Positions 1 to 7,200 of a stretch of 11,208 bases of DNA are shown piece by piece (the stretch's first letter is position 1; every line of letters starts with the position of its first letter). The stretch is from contig JAEYXR010000006.1 of the NCBI GenBank assembly GCA_023431215.1, positions 1-11,208 on the forward strand, written 5' to 3'. The position numbers and the translations under genes are program-made. The notes below the pieces were generated by a model that did not search any database, was not told the DNA's origin, and was given only the letters and a program-made list of their open reading frames with translations. Origin of the DNA: Bacillota bacterium. Lineage in GTDB: Bacteria; Bacillota; Clostridia; Oscillospirales; Ruminococcaceae.

Positions 1-404
1 TCTTTTACAGGTCCCCTATCACCGTCTGCAACTATTTCTCTAAACTCACGCTCTACGGTAAATTTACCGCCGCCACGTGTCAAAGCGATTGCGGTTTCTC
101 CAATGTAGAACACGCCTGTGCCAAGCATGATGCCATCTGCGGCATTGGTTATTGCCGTAGCAGTTTCCACTGTCCACGGCTCTGTGGTTGTGTTTGCGGT
201 TTCGTTGGTATTGTCATATACTGCGGTAAACACAAGTTCTGCCACTGTGTCATCCTTGTCAGCAAATGTCCAGTCGATATTTCCAAGATTGATTGCATTG
301 GGAAATGCAATTGTAATTGCTGTTCCGTTCTTGGTTTTACCGATCCATTTTACTGCCTTGTAATCAACGGCAGTAATGGCTCCTGTGCCTTGATATTTTG
401 GCAT
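1..404 (-). CDS. Phage tail tube / major tail protein, C-terminally cut by window edge
   Basis: The gene starts at ATG 404, preceded by a clear GAGGTGAT ribosome binding site that overlaps the stop of the upstream tail-completion gene. About 134 codons are open to the left edge. The protein begins MPKYQGTGAI and later shows AINLGNIDWTFADKDD (about residues 37-52), a TEPWTVE segment (about 74-80) and LTRGGGKFTVEREFRE (about 108-123) followed by ADGDRGPVK. These segments resemble tail tube proteins of clostridial phages, which polymerise into the tail tube. Its place after the tail-completion gene, at the head/tail boundary of the late operon, fits that role. As I recall the family, the LTRGGG block is N-terminal and the NIDW/TEPW block C-terminal; here the order looks reversed. 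The tail function is fairly sure, the exact subfamily is not. Confidence 0.75.
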   Translation of the reverse strand, partial: MPKYQGTGAITAVDYKAVKWIGKTKNGTAITIAFPNAINLGNIDWTFADKDDTVAELVFTAVYDNTNETANTTTEPWTVETATAITNAADGIMLGTGVFYIGETAIALTRGGGKFTVEREFREIVADGDRGPVK

Positions 405-408
405 TTAA

Positions 409-774
409 TCACCTCACATAATATTGTACCTGCACACGTACCAGGCGGTGCTTGATGCTTTTATCATCGTCCGGTATTGATAGCCTATTAACCAAATAGA
501 AGGTAGGCAGTATTGTCTCTTGCGGGTTATTGACGTTATTAAAAAGTGTCTCAATATTGTCACATAGGTTTTCAATCGCTTCGGACGATTTGTCCCACAC
601 ATCAATATCTATAACGCAGTCAAAACGGTTTCCGTCCGTTATGCTAATTGGGCTGATAGAATAAGTAATGTGAGGGAAAAGATTATCTTTGTCAGCATTT
701 TCAAAGTAAACATTGCTGCAAACAGCGCTCAGCATAGCCTTTACAACTGACCTTATGGTGTTTGTTTTACTCAT
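409..774 (-). CDS. Tail-completion / minor head-tail joining protein (DUF3168- or gp17-like)
   Basis: This 121-residue protein starts at ATG 774 with a strong GGAGGGGAAG ribosome binding site. The start overlaps the end of the gp10-like gene by 8 bases (ATGAGTAA). The N-terminal helix resembles short tail terminators (TIRSVVKAML), and the middle has alternating strands (FPHITYSIS, CVIDIDVWD) and an amphipathic helix around IENLCDNIETLF. No catalytic motif is visible. In phages of this layout the gene between the gp10-like gene and the tail tube gene encodes the tail-terminator or tail-to-head joining protein that caps the tail tube in the virion. The assignment rests on size, fold pattern and position more than on a diagnostic motif. 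It could equally be described as a 'minor capsid protein'. Confidence 0.65.
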   Translation of the reverse strand: MSKTNTIRSVVKAMLSAVCSNVYFENADKDNLFPHITYSISPISITDGNRFDCVIDIDVWDKSSEAIENLCDNIETLFNNVNNPQETILPTFYLVNRLSIPDDDKSIKHRLVRVQVQYYVR

Positions 775-1222
775 CTTCCCCTCCTATCATTTCTTCTTCG
801 TCGATCAGCTCAAGTGCTTTGGCTTCGTCCTCCAGGGCGCTTAGATACTGACTTTCTATCTTTACAATTTCGGCTATATTTTCTTCTGCAGCCCTACTTA
901 AGAAGCCATATTTTTTCATTTTTGATGTGCCAAGTTCCTGAAATGCACCATAAAAGCCTGCTCCGCCTATACCGACTTGTACACGCGGGTGGGTTGTGCT
1001 TTTACCGGAAAACACCTTGTATTTTGTGCCCTTCCCCACATTTCCAGTGGTTTTATGAAATTCATTGTAGAACATGGTTTTAAAGTTCTTAACAACAAAT
1101 TTTCCTACGTCACGCAGAGCAGCCCTTGTTAGCTCAAATACAAAATACTGCGCCTTATCTACGCTGGATGTGTATGTCACGCCCTTGCTGTTAATTTTCA
1201 CAACACTTTTAGGTGCCGGCAT
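767..1222 (-). CDS. HK97 gp10-like head-tail protein
   Basis: This 151-residue protein starts at ATG 1222, which shares a base with the TAA of the head-closure gene (TAATG). An AAGGGGTG ribosome binding site lies about 8 bases upstream. The diagnostic segment GFYGAFQELGTSKM (about residues 89-102), followed by GFLSRAAEEN, is the conserved C-terminal block of the HK97 gp10 family. Before it come a helix (about 24-56) and a basic Gly/Lys-rich stretch. The last 30 residues are strongly acidic (ELIDEEEMIGGEDE). The family works in the virion neck or in tail completion, and in the usual order it follows the head-closure gene, as here. The family call is well supported; the exact structural role is inferred from related phages. 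Confidence 0.85.
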   Translation of the reverse strand: MPAPKSVVKINSKGVTYTSSVDKAQYFVFELTRAALRDVGKFVVKNFKTMFYNEFHKTTGNVGKGTKYKVFSGKSTTHPRVQVGIGGAGFYGAFQELGTSKMKKYGFLSRAAEENIAEIVKIESQYLSALEDEAKALELIDEEEMIGGEDE

Positions 1223-1536
1223 TAGTCAACACCCCTTTGGCATACAAGCTCCACTGTAAGGCCTTTGCGTGGTGCTCGAATGATGTTATATTCCTGCCAG
1301 TCAGTGTCGGCAAATCCCTTATATTTTAGCGTCTGCTCGTTATGATAGTCTAAGTAATCTGACAGTATAAAACGTGCTTCCGGCTTTAGCCCTTCGGCGT
1401 TAGCTTTATAAAATTCAGACATCCAGACACTTTCAAGCTGTGCATAAACAGTTCGCTCCACAGGCGTTTCTACAATGTCTCCGTATTCATTTGTTGTTCT
1501 GGTAACGGATACCAGCTTTATGATGTCGTCGCACAT
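1222..1536 (-). CDS. Phage head-closure (head-tail adaptor) protein
   Basis: This 104-residue protein starts at ATG 1536, inside the end of the connector gene, giving a 19-base overlap in a different frame. The AGGTGATTATAA upstream supplies the ribosome binding site. The protein is beta-rich: an N-terminal strand (IKLVSVTRTT), then NEYGDIVETPVERTVYAQLESVWMSEF, a YKGFADTDWQEYNIIRA segment and a C-terminal strand (TVELVCQRGVD). This matches SPP1 gp16 / HK97 gp7-type head-closure proteins (Pfam head-tail joining family), which form the ring that closes the filled head and docks the tail. The order connector, closure, gp10-like, tail completion supports it. No cleavage or catalytic motif is present or expected. 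Confidence 0.75.
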   Translation of the reverse strand: MCDDIIKLVSVTRTTNEYGDIVETPVERTVYAQLESVWMSEFYKANAEGLKPEARFILSDYLDYHNEQTLKYKGFADTDWQEYNIIRAPRKGLTVELVCQRGVD

Positions 1537-1793
1537 TTATAATCACCTGCCAAGCTCATGCTGTCACGTAGCTTTTCGTAGTTTTTTTGGTACTGCTCAC
1601 CTTTACCCATGTAATCATATTGCCACTTGCAGTATAATTCACATGCCTTTGTAAGCAGCTCACTTTTCTTAGTTTTGTCAACGCCTACCCGCTCTAAATC
1701 GAGCAGGCAGGCATCAACGTTGCGCTGAATATCGGAATCCAGCGCAGTATGTGAAATTCTCATGGATAATTTAATGATTGCTGTAATGTCCAT
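1518..1793 (-). CDS. Head-tail connector (gp6-like adaptor)
   Basis: This 91-residue, almost entirely alpha-helical protein starts at ATG 1793 behind GGGAGCGTGATTAA. The start lies 4 bases after the stop of the frame encoding the capsid Ig extension. Its order is an N-terminal helix (DITAIIKLSMRIS), a second helix (DIQRNVDACLLDLERVGV), a third (SELLTKACELYCKWQYDYMG) and a C-terminal helix (YQKNYEKLRDSMSL). This resembles the HK97 gp6 / SPP1 gp15 head-tail connector family, which forms a dodecameric ring bound under the portal. The CELYCKWQYDYMGKGEQ segment is typical of the clostridial branch. It is translationally linked to the head-closure gene. The call is good from sequence and position together. 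Confidence 0.78.
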   Translation of the reverse strand: MDITAIIKLSMRISHTALDSDIQRNVDACLLDLERVGVDKTKKSELLTKACELYCKWQYDYMGKGEQYQKNYEKLRDSMSLAGDYKCATTS

Positions 1794-1797
1794 TTAA

Positions 1798-2100
1798 TCA
1801 CGCTCCCGTATTTTCAACGGTTAGGGCGATATGACAATCATTGTCTTTTGTAAAAGCCAATCTAAAATCATATTCACCAACGGCCAGCGTAGACAGATAT
1901 GCGGCTTTAATTATGACAGTGCCATTGCTTTGGCTCCAGTTGGCACTACCGGTGCCCTTTGTTACCTCAATTAAGCCATTGTATAGCTTGGACACTGTTG
2001 CACCTGTTCCACTTGTCGCAGTAACCACTACATTTGTGTGGTTGATGCCACTTGCATTCAAATCAAATGTAGCTGTGGATGGCGTTACTGCGTTTAGCTG
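1798..2100 (-). CDS. Ig-like (X2-type) C-terminal extension of the capsid protein, reached by -1 frameshift
   Basis: This frame is open from the capsid slippery site to the TGA at 1798 and encodes 100 residues beginning QLNAVTPSTATFDLN. It contains KLYNGLIEVTKGTGSANW, GTVIIKAAYLSTLAVG and a final strand HIALTVENTGA. That is the layout of the X2 (CBM_X2) immunoglobulin-like domain often displayed on phage surfaces. There is no credible independent start: the first possible one is a TTG at 2061 with no ribosome binding site, and starting there would cut off the first Ig strand (VTPSTATFD). The frame is entered exactly by a -1 slip at the capsid heptamer, giving a predicted fusion of about 490 residues. 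Ig extensions of capsid proteins made by frameshift are known in other phages, for example Lactobacillus phage A2. The domain probably decorates the capsid and binds cell-surface or other glycans weakly. Confidence 0.85.
   Translation of the reverse strand, partial: QLNAVTPSTATFDLNASGINHTNVVVTATSGTGATVSKLYNGLIEVTKGTGSANWSQSNGTVIIKAAYLSTLAVGEYDFRLAFTKDNDCHIALTVENTGA
2017..2092 (-). promoter_or_regulatory. Predicted frameshift-stimulating RNA stem
   Basis: In the minus-strand RNA, CGCAGUAAC (2092-2084) pairs perfectly with GUUACUGCG (2025-2017). Nested inside, CUACAUUUG (2072-2064) pairs perfectly with CAAAUGUAG (2036-2028). A small GUGG/CCAC hairpin (2051-2048 with 2041-2038) lies in the apical loop. 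The two 9-bp stems are separated by 11 nt on the 5' side and 2 nt on the 3' side. The base of the structure lies 7 nt after the slippery heptamer, the spacing usual for -1 frameshift stimulators. The pairing was read by eye; the folding energy was not computed. Confidence 0.75.
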
Positions 2101-3269
2101 TTTTTTACCGACACGGTTACAAGAGAATTTTTGTCAATGACTTTACCATCTGCCAAAGTGATGGCTTTGGTGATTTCATCATCAGTATCCTGGTCCACAT
2201 ACTTAGAAACGGTAACACCCATGTTAGTGTTAAGCATGTAATCCTGGAAGCGGAACAGGAATGCTACAACAGTGTCGGCAGTTACAGAAGTTGCAAATGC
2301 TGCAACATCTTCGGAGAACTCAACAGGTCTGCCAATGATGGAATATTCAGGCTTGCCGCCAATACCAGCATTTACTCTGGCAATGGGCTGACCGTTAGCG
2401 TCTACCATACCAACAATCTGAGACATAAAGGTTTTTTTGTTCATACACCAAATTGCATCATCGTAAGCGGAGGGAAGCAAGCCTTCTGCTGCACACAGAT
2501 TGGCATAGGTAATGTTGTTGCCTTCGGTGATTTCGACATTCTGACCATCAACAACAGTTTCGGCCAAAATACCTTTAGGCTGACCGGAGCCGGTACCTTT
2601 GATGATGGCAGTTTCCAATGCCTTGGTGATAGCTTCTGCAATGTTGTCAGCAATGGTCTTTTCAAACACATCCAATGTCACATTGGCAACAACAATGGAC
2701 ATGGAGACCTGTACCTTCAGTTTATAGTAACTAAAGGAAATGGAGCCGGTTGCTTTTTTCTGTTTGTCGGTTGTGCCGGATTCAGTAGTCCAGCTTGCAG
2801 TAGGCTTTGCAGAAGATGTGGGAACGGTTACTCCACCCTTGTAGTAGGTCTTGGTTACTCTGGCGAGGATGTTGCCGGTTTTCTCCATTTTCTCAACAAT
2901 GCGGTTCATTACCGTGTTGGGAATTACAGCGCCTACATCAGCTGCGGTGGTATTTGCATCAACGTTTGTCATGGGCACTACGCCACCCTTAACGACATAA
3001 TTCATGAACGCTTTGCGGTATTCCATATCGCTATCACCGGTCATGTCAATAGCGCCGGCACCGGCAGTGACCGGAGGCTTTACAGCTCCTTGCAGCGCAG
3101 ACAGGTTTGCCTGTTCAATTGCAAATGCTTCATAAGCTGCATCCATATCCTCAACTTCTTTTACGGCGTTCTTGTACTCATCCATTTTACCATCCTTAAG
3201 AAAAGCTTCTGCGCTGGAAATAAGAGTGTCTCTCTGTGCTTTGTAATCAGCAAAATTCTTAAATTTCAT
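2094..3269 (-). CDS. Major capsid protein, HK97 family
   Basis: This 391-residue protein starts at ATG 3269, overlapping the protease stop as ATGA, with GAAAGGGG as ribosome binding site. Residues 1 to about 75 are charged and helical (YKAQRDTLISSAEAFLK, AVKEVEDMDAAYEAF), like the scaffolding delta domain that the maturation protease removes. From about residue 83 the mature HK97 fold begins (EYRKAFMNYVVKGG). It continues through GAVIPNTVMNRIVEKME, the P-domain and E-loop region, and the KGTGSGQPKGIL segment typical of the family. The capsid forms the icosahedral head. The gene ends with a short DKNSLVTVSVKNS tail whose GTA AAA AAC AGC TAA codons contain a slippery site, so two products are predicted. 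No separate scaffold gene is present, as usual for this class. Confidence 0.95.
   Translation of the reverse strand: MKFKNFADYKAQRDTLISSAEAFLKDGKMDEYKNAVKEVEDMDAAYEAFAIEQANLSALQGAVKPPVTAGAGAIDMTGDSDMEYRKAFMNYVVKGGVVPMTNVDANTTAADVGAVIPNTVMNRIVEKMEKTGNILARVTKTYYKGGVTVPTSSAKPTASWTTESGTTDKQKKATGSISFSYYKLKVQVSMSIVVANVTLDVFEKTIADNIAEAITKALETAIIKGTGSGQPKGILAETVVDGQNVEITEGNNITYANLCAAEGLLPSAYDDAIWCMNKKTFMSQIVGMVDANGQPIARVNAGIGGKPEYSIIGRPVEFSEDVAAFATSVTADTVVAFLFRFQDYMLNTNMGVTVSKYVDQDTDDEITKAITLADGKVIDKNSLVTVSVKNS
2100..2106 (-). promoter_or_regulatory. Programmed -1 frameshift slippery heptamer A AAA AAC
   Basis: On the minus strand the capsid codons GTA AAA AAC AGC TAA contain A AAA AAC in the correct phase (X XXY YYZ), one codon before the zero-frame stop. 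Slipping back one base lets both tRNAs re-pair with AAA AAA, and translation continues CAG CTA AAC GCA GTA into the open Ig-domain frame. A strong stem starts 7 nt downstream. All three parts expected of a -1 site (heptamer, spacer, structure) are present. No convincing internal Shine-Dalgarno stimulator is seen upstream. Confidence 0.85.
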
Positions 3270-3949
3270 TTAAGTGCCCCTTTCAATTTTAAAAGACTTA
3301 ATTTTGCCTCCTCCATGGTGGTATCCATCTGAGGAGCCTTTACTGTATTTCTGATTTTTTCTTTTACGTCATCACTCAAAATTTGAGCAACTCCGTTATA
3401 TACCGAAAACGGCTTTGCAAGTGTGCCGTTGTCGCCCATAATCTCATCAATGAACCCATACTCCTTGGCTTTCTTTGCATCCAGCCATGTTTCTTCGTTC
3501 ATCAGCTTTAGCAGCTCTTTTTCTTTCATGCCTGTTTTAAGCTGATAAATATTAGATACGGATACATTGGCGTTCTTGAGGATATCGGACATTTTGTCCA
3601 TCGCATTGTAGTCGCCATGCTGGCTACAGGACACATTATGTATCATGTATTGTGCTCCCGGGACTGCGTCCACCACATCGGCGGCGCACGCTATCACGGT
3701 TGCAGAGCTGGCTGCAAGCCCCACTATGCTACACCGGGTTTTTTTCTTACTGTTTTTGATTAGGTAGTAAATCTCATTTCCGGCGAATAAATCTCCACCG
3801 CCGGAATTAATTTCAAATACTACTTCGTCGCCCTGCTCTTGGGCTATGGCTTTTACAACATCTTTGGGACACGTTGCATCAATCTCAAACCAGTCATAAA
3901 TCCACTTGTCATCGTTCGATACGATAGTGCCCCGAATGGATACAGCCAT
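3266..3949 (-). CDS. Head maturation protease, ClpP-like (S14)
   Basis: This 227-residue protein starts at ATG 3949 (TAATG overlap with the portal stop) behind a strong GGAGGTG site. It has the ClpP/crotonase fold signature: VVFEINSGGGDLFAG (about residues 43-57), the nucleophile motif GLAASSA (Ser about 81) and the catalytic histidine in YMIHNVSC (His about 104). The C-terminal ETWLDAKKAKEYGFIDEI segment (about 153-170) matches the ClpP region that carries the third catalytic residue, which I could not assign with certainty. The last 50 residues or so are probably a tail removed in the head. The enzyme cleaves the capsid N-terminal delta domain during prohead maturation and then itself. Its position between portal and capsid is the canonical HK97 order. 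Confidence 0.92.
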   Translation of the reverse strand: MAVSIRGTIVSNDDKWIYDWFEIDATCPKDVVKAIAQEQGDEVVFEINSGGGDLFAGNEIYYLIKNSKKKTRCSIVGLAASSATVIACAADVVDAVPGAQYMIHNVSCSQHGDYNAMDKMSDILKNANVSVSNIYQLKTGMKEKELLKLMNEETWLDAKKAKEYGFIDEIMGDNGTLAKPFSVYNGVAQILSDDVKEKIRNTVKAPQMDTTMEEAKLSLLKLKGALK

Positions 3950-5115
3950 TATTCACCACCTCCGTCTAACTTTCCTGTGTCTTTCCTCAGCAACGCAACA
4001 TCACCGCCATCAATAGGTGCCAGGCACAAAAACTCTCTGACCTCGTTTGGTGTCATAACGCCCCTATCGACATATTGGATGAGCTGAAGCTTTGTCTGCA
4101 TACTTGCGAATGTCAGGTTGCTTGATTCAAATATAATTTTGTTGCCACACCCACGCTCACGGCGACTAAACAGCTTTCGAGTGTACTCGTTGGCCATTTG
4201 TGTCCCAATTGGCTCAATGCACTGTTCATAATAGGAAATCCATTCATTTTCCGAGTAAATTGAATGCACGATTTTATCATTGGTGTTGAAAAATGCATAG
4301 ATTCTATCTAGCTGCCTGTCCACCTGTGAAGCGTTGGGTACGTAGTCATCAGTTTTTACCTGTATGGCATCGGCCTTTGCATCAACGGCAGCAACGCCCA
4401 TCTTATTGCTGGAAATAGCTAGATAGTTCTGTGCAAACTTTTCTGCATTGACCCTTAAATCTTCTTCACGCATTGATGTTGTGTATTTCAGCAGCCATCG
4501 AACTATGGCACTGTTTTTAATGGCGTTAACTATTCCTTGGTCAATGGTTGTGACCACATTCATCAGAGCCACTAAAGCAGGTGCCGGCGATTCGCCGAAA
4601 ACATCATTTTCCATGTAGTCGTCACGAATATGGATAATTTCCGTGTAGGGGAACTGTGAGAATTTGCCGTTGCGGTAGTAGAATTTTAAATACAGATTGC
4701 TTTGTTCATCATATTTGGCTTCTACCGATGTGCACGGAATGGGATATAACCCACACGGCACACCGAACGAATCACGAATAATCAGTACAAAGGCGTTACC
4801 GTTCAGAGCAAGCTGGTTCGCTACTTTTTCTTGCATCATCTGGCCCGTCATAAACTGGTTAGGCTCTTCCAATAAAAAGCGCATATATGGCAGCGGGTTA
4901 ACTTCAACGCTTTTTTTGCCGTCTTTTTCAGTGGTTCTAACATGCCTTGCAATCATCTTGCCTATCGCCTTGGTTTTAGGCTTAATGCACGCTCGAACTA
5001 TGTCAGACTTGAACATGTTGCCATCCCACATATAAAAGCCGTTTCCCATGTCATAAATCATCTTATACATAGATTGCTCTGTGGCATTGCTAATCCTTTT
5101 CTTAAATAGTCCCAA
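3949..5115 (-). CDS. Portal protein, HK97 family
   Basis: This 388-residue protein uses a TTG start at 5115, chosen because AAAGGAGG lies 6 bases upstream and the resulting N-terminus (MGLFKKRISNATEQ) matches typical portal starts. Recognisable blocks are IVRACIKPKTKAIGKM, LLEEPNQFMTGQMM, ANQLALNGNAFVLIIRD, FPYTEIIHIRDDYMENDVFGESPA and NEWISYYEQCIEPI near the C-terminus. These are characteristic of the phage_portal family. Twelve copies form the channel at one capsid vertex through which the terminase pumps DNA. The gene follows the large terminase by 13 bases and overlaps the protease start. The C-terminus (about 330-388) has the usual VMTPNEVREFLCLAPIDGGD helix-turn and a glycine-rich end. 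Length and motifs agree with an intact protein. Confidence 0.94.
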   Translation of the reverse strand: MGLFKKRISNATEQSMYKMIYDMGNGFYMWDGNMFKSDIVRACIKPKTKAIGKMIARHVRTTEKDGKKSVEVNPLPYMRFLLEEPNQFMTGQMMQEKVANQLALNGNAFVLIIRDSFGVPCGLYPIPCTSVEAKYDEQSNLYLKFYYRNGKFSQFPYTEIIHIRDDYMENDVFGESPAPALVALMNVVTTIDQGIVNAIKNSAIVRWLLKYTTSMREEDLRVNAEKFAQNYLAISSNKMGVAAVDAKADAIQVKTDDYVPNASQVDRQLDRIYAFFNTNDKIVHSIYSENEWISYYEQCIEPIGTQMANEYTRKLFSRRERGCGNKIIFESSNLTFASMQTKLQLIQYVDRGVMTPNEVREFLCLAPIDGGDVALLRKDTGKLDGGGE

Positions 5116-5128
5116 AGTAATCCTCCTT

Positions 5129-6814
5129 TCATATCATCGTTAAGTACTCTTCGAGGTTGTTTTCAAGGCACACATAAGCATCTAACAAGCCCGCCAGGCC
5201 ATCTATACGCCTTGTACCCAAATTACCCTTGCACGGCTGAATATTGTCGTTTTTATCTATGTCAACGCTTGTGTTTGCCAGGCACCACTTTAAAATTGGA
5301 TTGTTGTTGTAAATGACACGCTTACCCTCCAAATCTGCGCCCAGTGATTTCATTGGGCTTGATAGCGTTTTCTTGCCTTGTGTAACTGGCTCCATGACAG
5401 ATGCTCCAAAAGTGTTTTTCATATCCTCTACGAAGTAGGTAGCAGACCATGAATCATACCCACATTTGTAAATGTAAATATCAAGTTCGTTTTGTACCTC
5501 CTCAAACCATTCCTTGACAAACTTATAGTGGACTTTGTTGCCCGGGCATGTTCTTAGTAACCCTTGCTCCGCCCATAGGTCATAGGGTATCTTATCTTCC
5601 TTTGAGCGTTTTTCTAGCAAATCTTCCGGCAGCCAGTACATTTGATGAACATAAATGTTTTGACTGTTTGGAACCATAAAAATAACCGTGGCATTGGTAA
5701 GGTCTGTTGTGCTTGATAAGTCACAACCGCCTATTCCGTACCTCGGTTTTAGCTCTGCAATCTCAAAGGTTGCAGTATTGTTTAACTGTTCAAATGTCAG
5801 CCAAGATTCTGACGAAGTTTCCCGGATATTAAATTCCTTGCACACCAGATTCTTTACCAGCTTTGGGTTGCTTTTGGCCTTTTCAACCTTGTTACGAAGG
5901 GTGTCTAATTTTTTAATTGTGCCCAAGCCTGGGTTGGCTTTTTTCCAGCAGCTTTCATCTGTCCATTCTTTGCGGCTATCCAGCTCGTAGATAAACGGAA
6001 AAAAGTGAATATCTTTATATCCACCATCATCAAACAACCCGTTAATAACATTGGTGGCTTCATCGTACTTGGCATCATAAATATCTTCACGAATGGTGCC
6101 GGCTGTAGATGTGATATAAATAAGCGGCTGGTCTCTTGCTGTTGTGCCGTCTGCCATGATGTCATATAGGGCTTTCCCGTTTTTCCACTGGTGTATTTCA
6201 TCCATAAGGACACAATGCACGTTTAATCCATCAAGGGTATCTGCATCACTGGCCAGGGGCTTAAAAATGCCATCGTTGAACATTTCGGAGGACAACTCAT
6301 TGACCAAGGGCTTAATACGTTTTCTTAAGGCCGGAGACTTCCTGACCATACGTTTTGATTCGCCCCAAATAATTTTAGACTGATCCCGCTTTGTAGCAAC
6401 AGCATATACTTCCGGCCCCGGCTCGCCGTCTCCAATCTGCATGTATAGTCCAACGATAGAGGCGAGGAGCGATTTACCGTTCTTTTTTCCAACGATAAAT
6501 ACTGATTCTCTGCACAATCTATGGCCGTTTATGTCTACGAATCCAAACACAGCAGCCAAATGAGCCTTTTCCCACAATTCCAGTCTTACAGGCTTACCGC
6601 CACCGGTACCTCTGGAAAGCTTGCAGTAATTTTCTGCAAACTCTAAGATGTGGTTTGCCCTTTGTGGTGAATAAAAATATTCATCCGGCTCTGCAATACG
6701 TTTAACAAGGTATTTATACCATTGCTGCACTTTCCAAGATACAACCTCCGCTCCCGCTTCTATGTCAGCCCAATAATCAAGAATGGGGTTGTATGACAAT
6801 GGATAGCGAATCAT
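5129..6814 (-). CDS. terL: Terminase large subunit (TerL, Terminase_1 type)
   Basis: This 561-residue protein starts at ATG 6814, overlapping the small-terminase stop (ATGA). The ATPase domain shows a Walker A variant GKKNGKS (109-115), Walker B CVLMDEIH (201-208, Asp205/Glu206) and a coupling motif ITSTAG (234-239). The C-terminal RNase H-like nuclease has acidic residues at IGGCDLSS (Asp365), CGYDSWSA (Asp454) and GLLDAY (Asp545), the expected triad. It is the motor that translocates DNA through the portal and cuts concatemers at the packaging site. TerL of this family in HK97-type cos phages often works with an HNH protein encoded just upstream, which is damaged in this window. All visible catalytic residues are present, so TerL itself looks intact. 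Confidence 0.96.
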   Translation of the reverse strand: MIRYPLSYNPILDYWADIEAGAEVVSWKVQQWYKYLVKRIAEPDEYFYSPQRANHILEFAENYCKLSRGTGGGKPVRLELWEKAHLAAVFGFVDINGHRLCRESVFIVGKKNGKSLLASIVGLYMQIGDGEPGPEVYAVATKRDQSKIIWGESKRMVRKSPALRKRIKPLVNELSSEMFNDGIFKPLASDADTLDGLNVHCVLMDEIHQWKNGKALYDIMADGTTARDQPLIYITSTAGTIREDIYDAKYDEATNVINGLFDDGGYKDIHFFPFIYELDSRKEWTDESCWKKANPGLGTIKKLDTLRNKVEKAKSNPKLVKNLVCKEFNIRETSSESWLTFEQLNNTATFEIAELKPRYGIGGCDLSSTTDLTNATVIFMVPNSQNIYVHQMYWLPEDLLEKRSKEDKIPYDLWAEQGLLRTCPGNKVHYKFVKEWFEEVQNELDIYIYKCGYDSWSATYFVEDMKNTFGASVMEPVTQGKKTLSSPMKSLGADLEGKRVIYNNNPILKWCLANTSVDIDKNDNIQPCKGNLGTRRIDGLAGLLDAYVCLENNLEEYLTMI

Positions 6815-7197
6815 ACCTCTTCACGCTCATTTACAAAATCATCAAAACCATCATCTGCAGGTGCTGCTCTCTCCTCCTTTGGAAGTAAATCTGTCAGCTG
6901 CTTAATGGCTTTTTGATATGCCGTGTTCATGGTATTATACAAATCAGCCGTTGGGCGTTTACGTTCATACGGCTCTTGGTCACCTTGAGAAAAGCTCTCC
7001 ACGAAACCGTTTTCATCTAAGTCCTTGGCAAATTCATCAAGAGTAACTCGCATGTGTGCCGCACGTTCGATCAGGCCCTGCACTGCGGATTTTTTCTTGG
7101 AATCTATATCAGCGTAGATTTTGTTAAGTCGTGCTTTTTCTTTTTTTATCTTTGCTTCTTTAGGCGTAAGCGTCCCTTTTCCTTTCTTTTCCGCCAT
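6811..7197 (-). CDS. terS: Terminase small subunit (P27 family)
   Basis: This 128-residue protein starts at ATG 7197 with AAAAGGAG 7 bases upstream. It begins with a very basic stretch (MAEKKGKGTLTPKEAKIKKE). Two helices follow (RLNKIYADIDSKKKSAVQGLIERAAHMRVTLDEFAKDL), then a segment ending TADLYNTMNTAYQKAIKQL and TDLLPKEERA. The YNTM...YQKAIKQLTDLLP block is typical of the P27 small terminase family. TerS oligomers bind the packaging site on the phage DNA and recruit TerL. The gene is the first after a structured non-coding gap that could hold its binding site. The acidic end (DDGFDDFVNEREEV) is coupled to terL by a 4-base overlap. Confidence 0.88.
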   Translation of the reverse strand: MAEKKGKGTLTPKEAKIKKEKARLNKIYADIDSKKKSAVQGLIERAAHMRVTLDEFAKDLDENGFVESFSQGDQEPYERKRPTADLYNTMNTAYQKAIKQLTDLLPKEERAAPADDGFDDFVNEREEV

Positions 7198-7200
7198 AAT

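Noticed and set aside
1798..2061. Independent small gene starting at TTG 2061 encoding 87 residues
   Set aside because: No ribosome binding site precedes the TTG, and starting there removes the first strand of the Ig domain. The frame extends back exactly to the capsid slippery site, so frameshift expression explains it better.
2079..3332. A 417-codon open frame on the plus strand opposite the capsid gene
   Set aside because: It is Cys- and Asn-rich without domain patterns, and the opposite strand is a clear HK97 capsid gene with good start and overlaps. It is a by-product of capsid codon usage.
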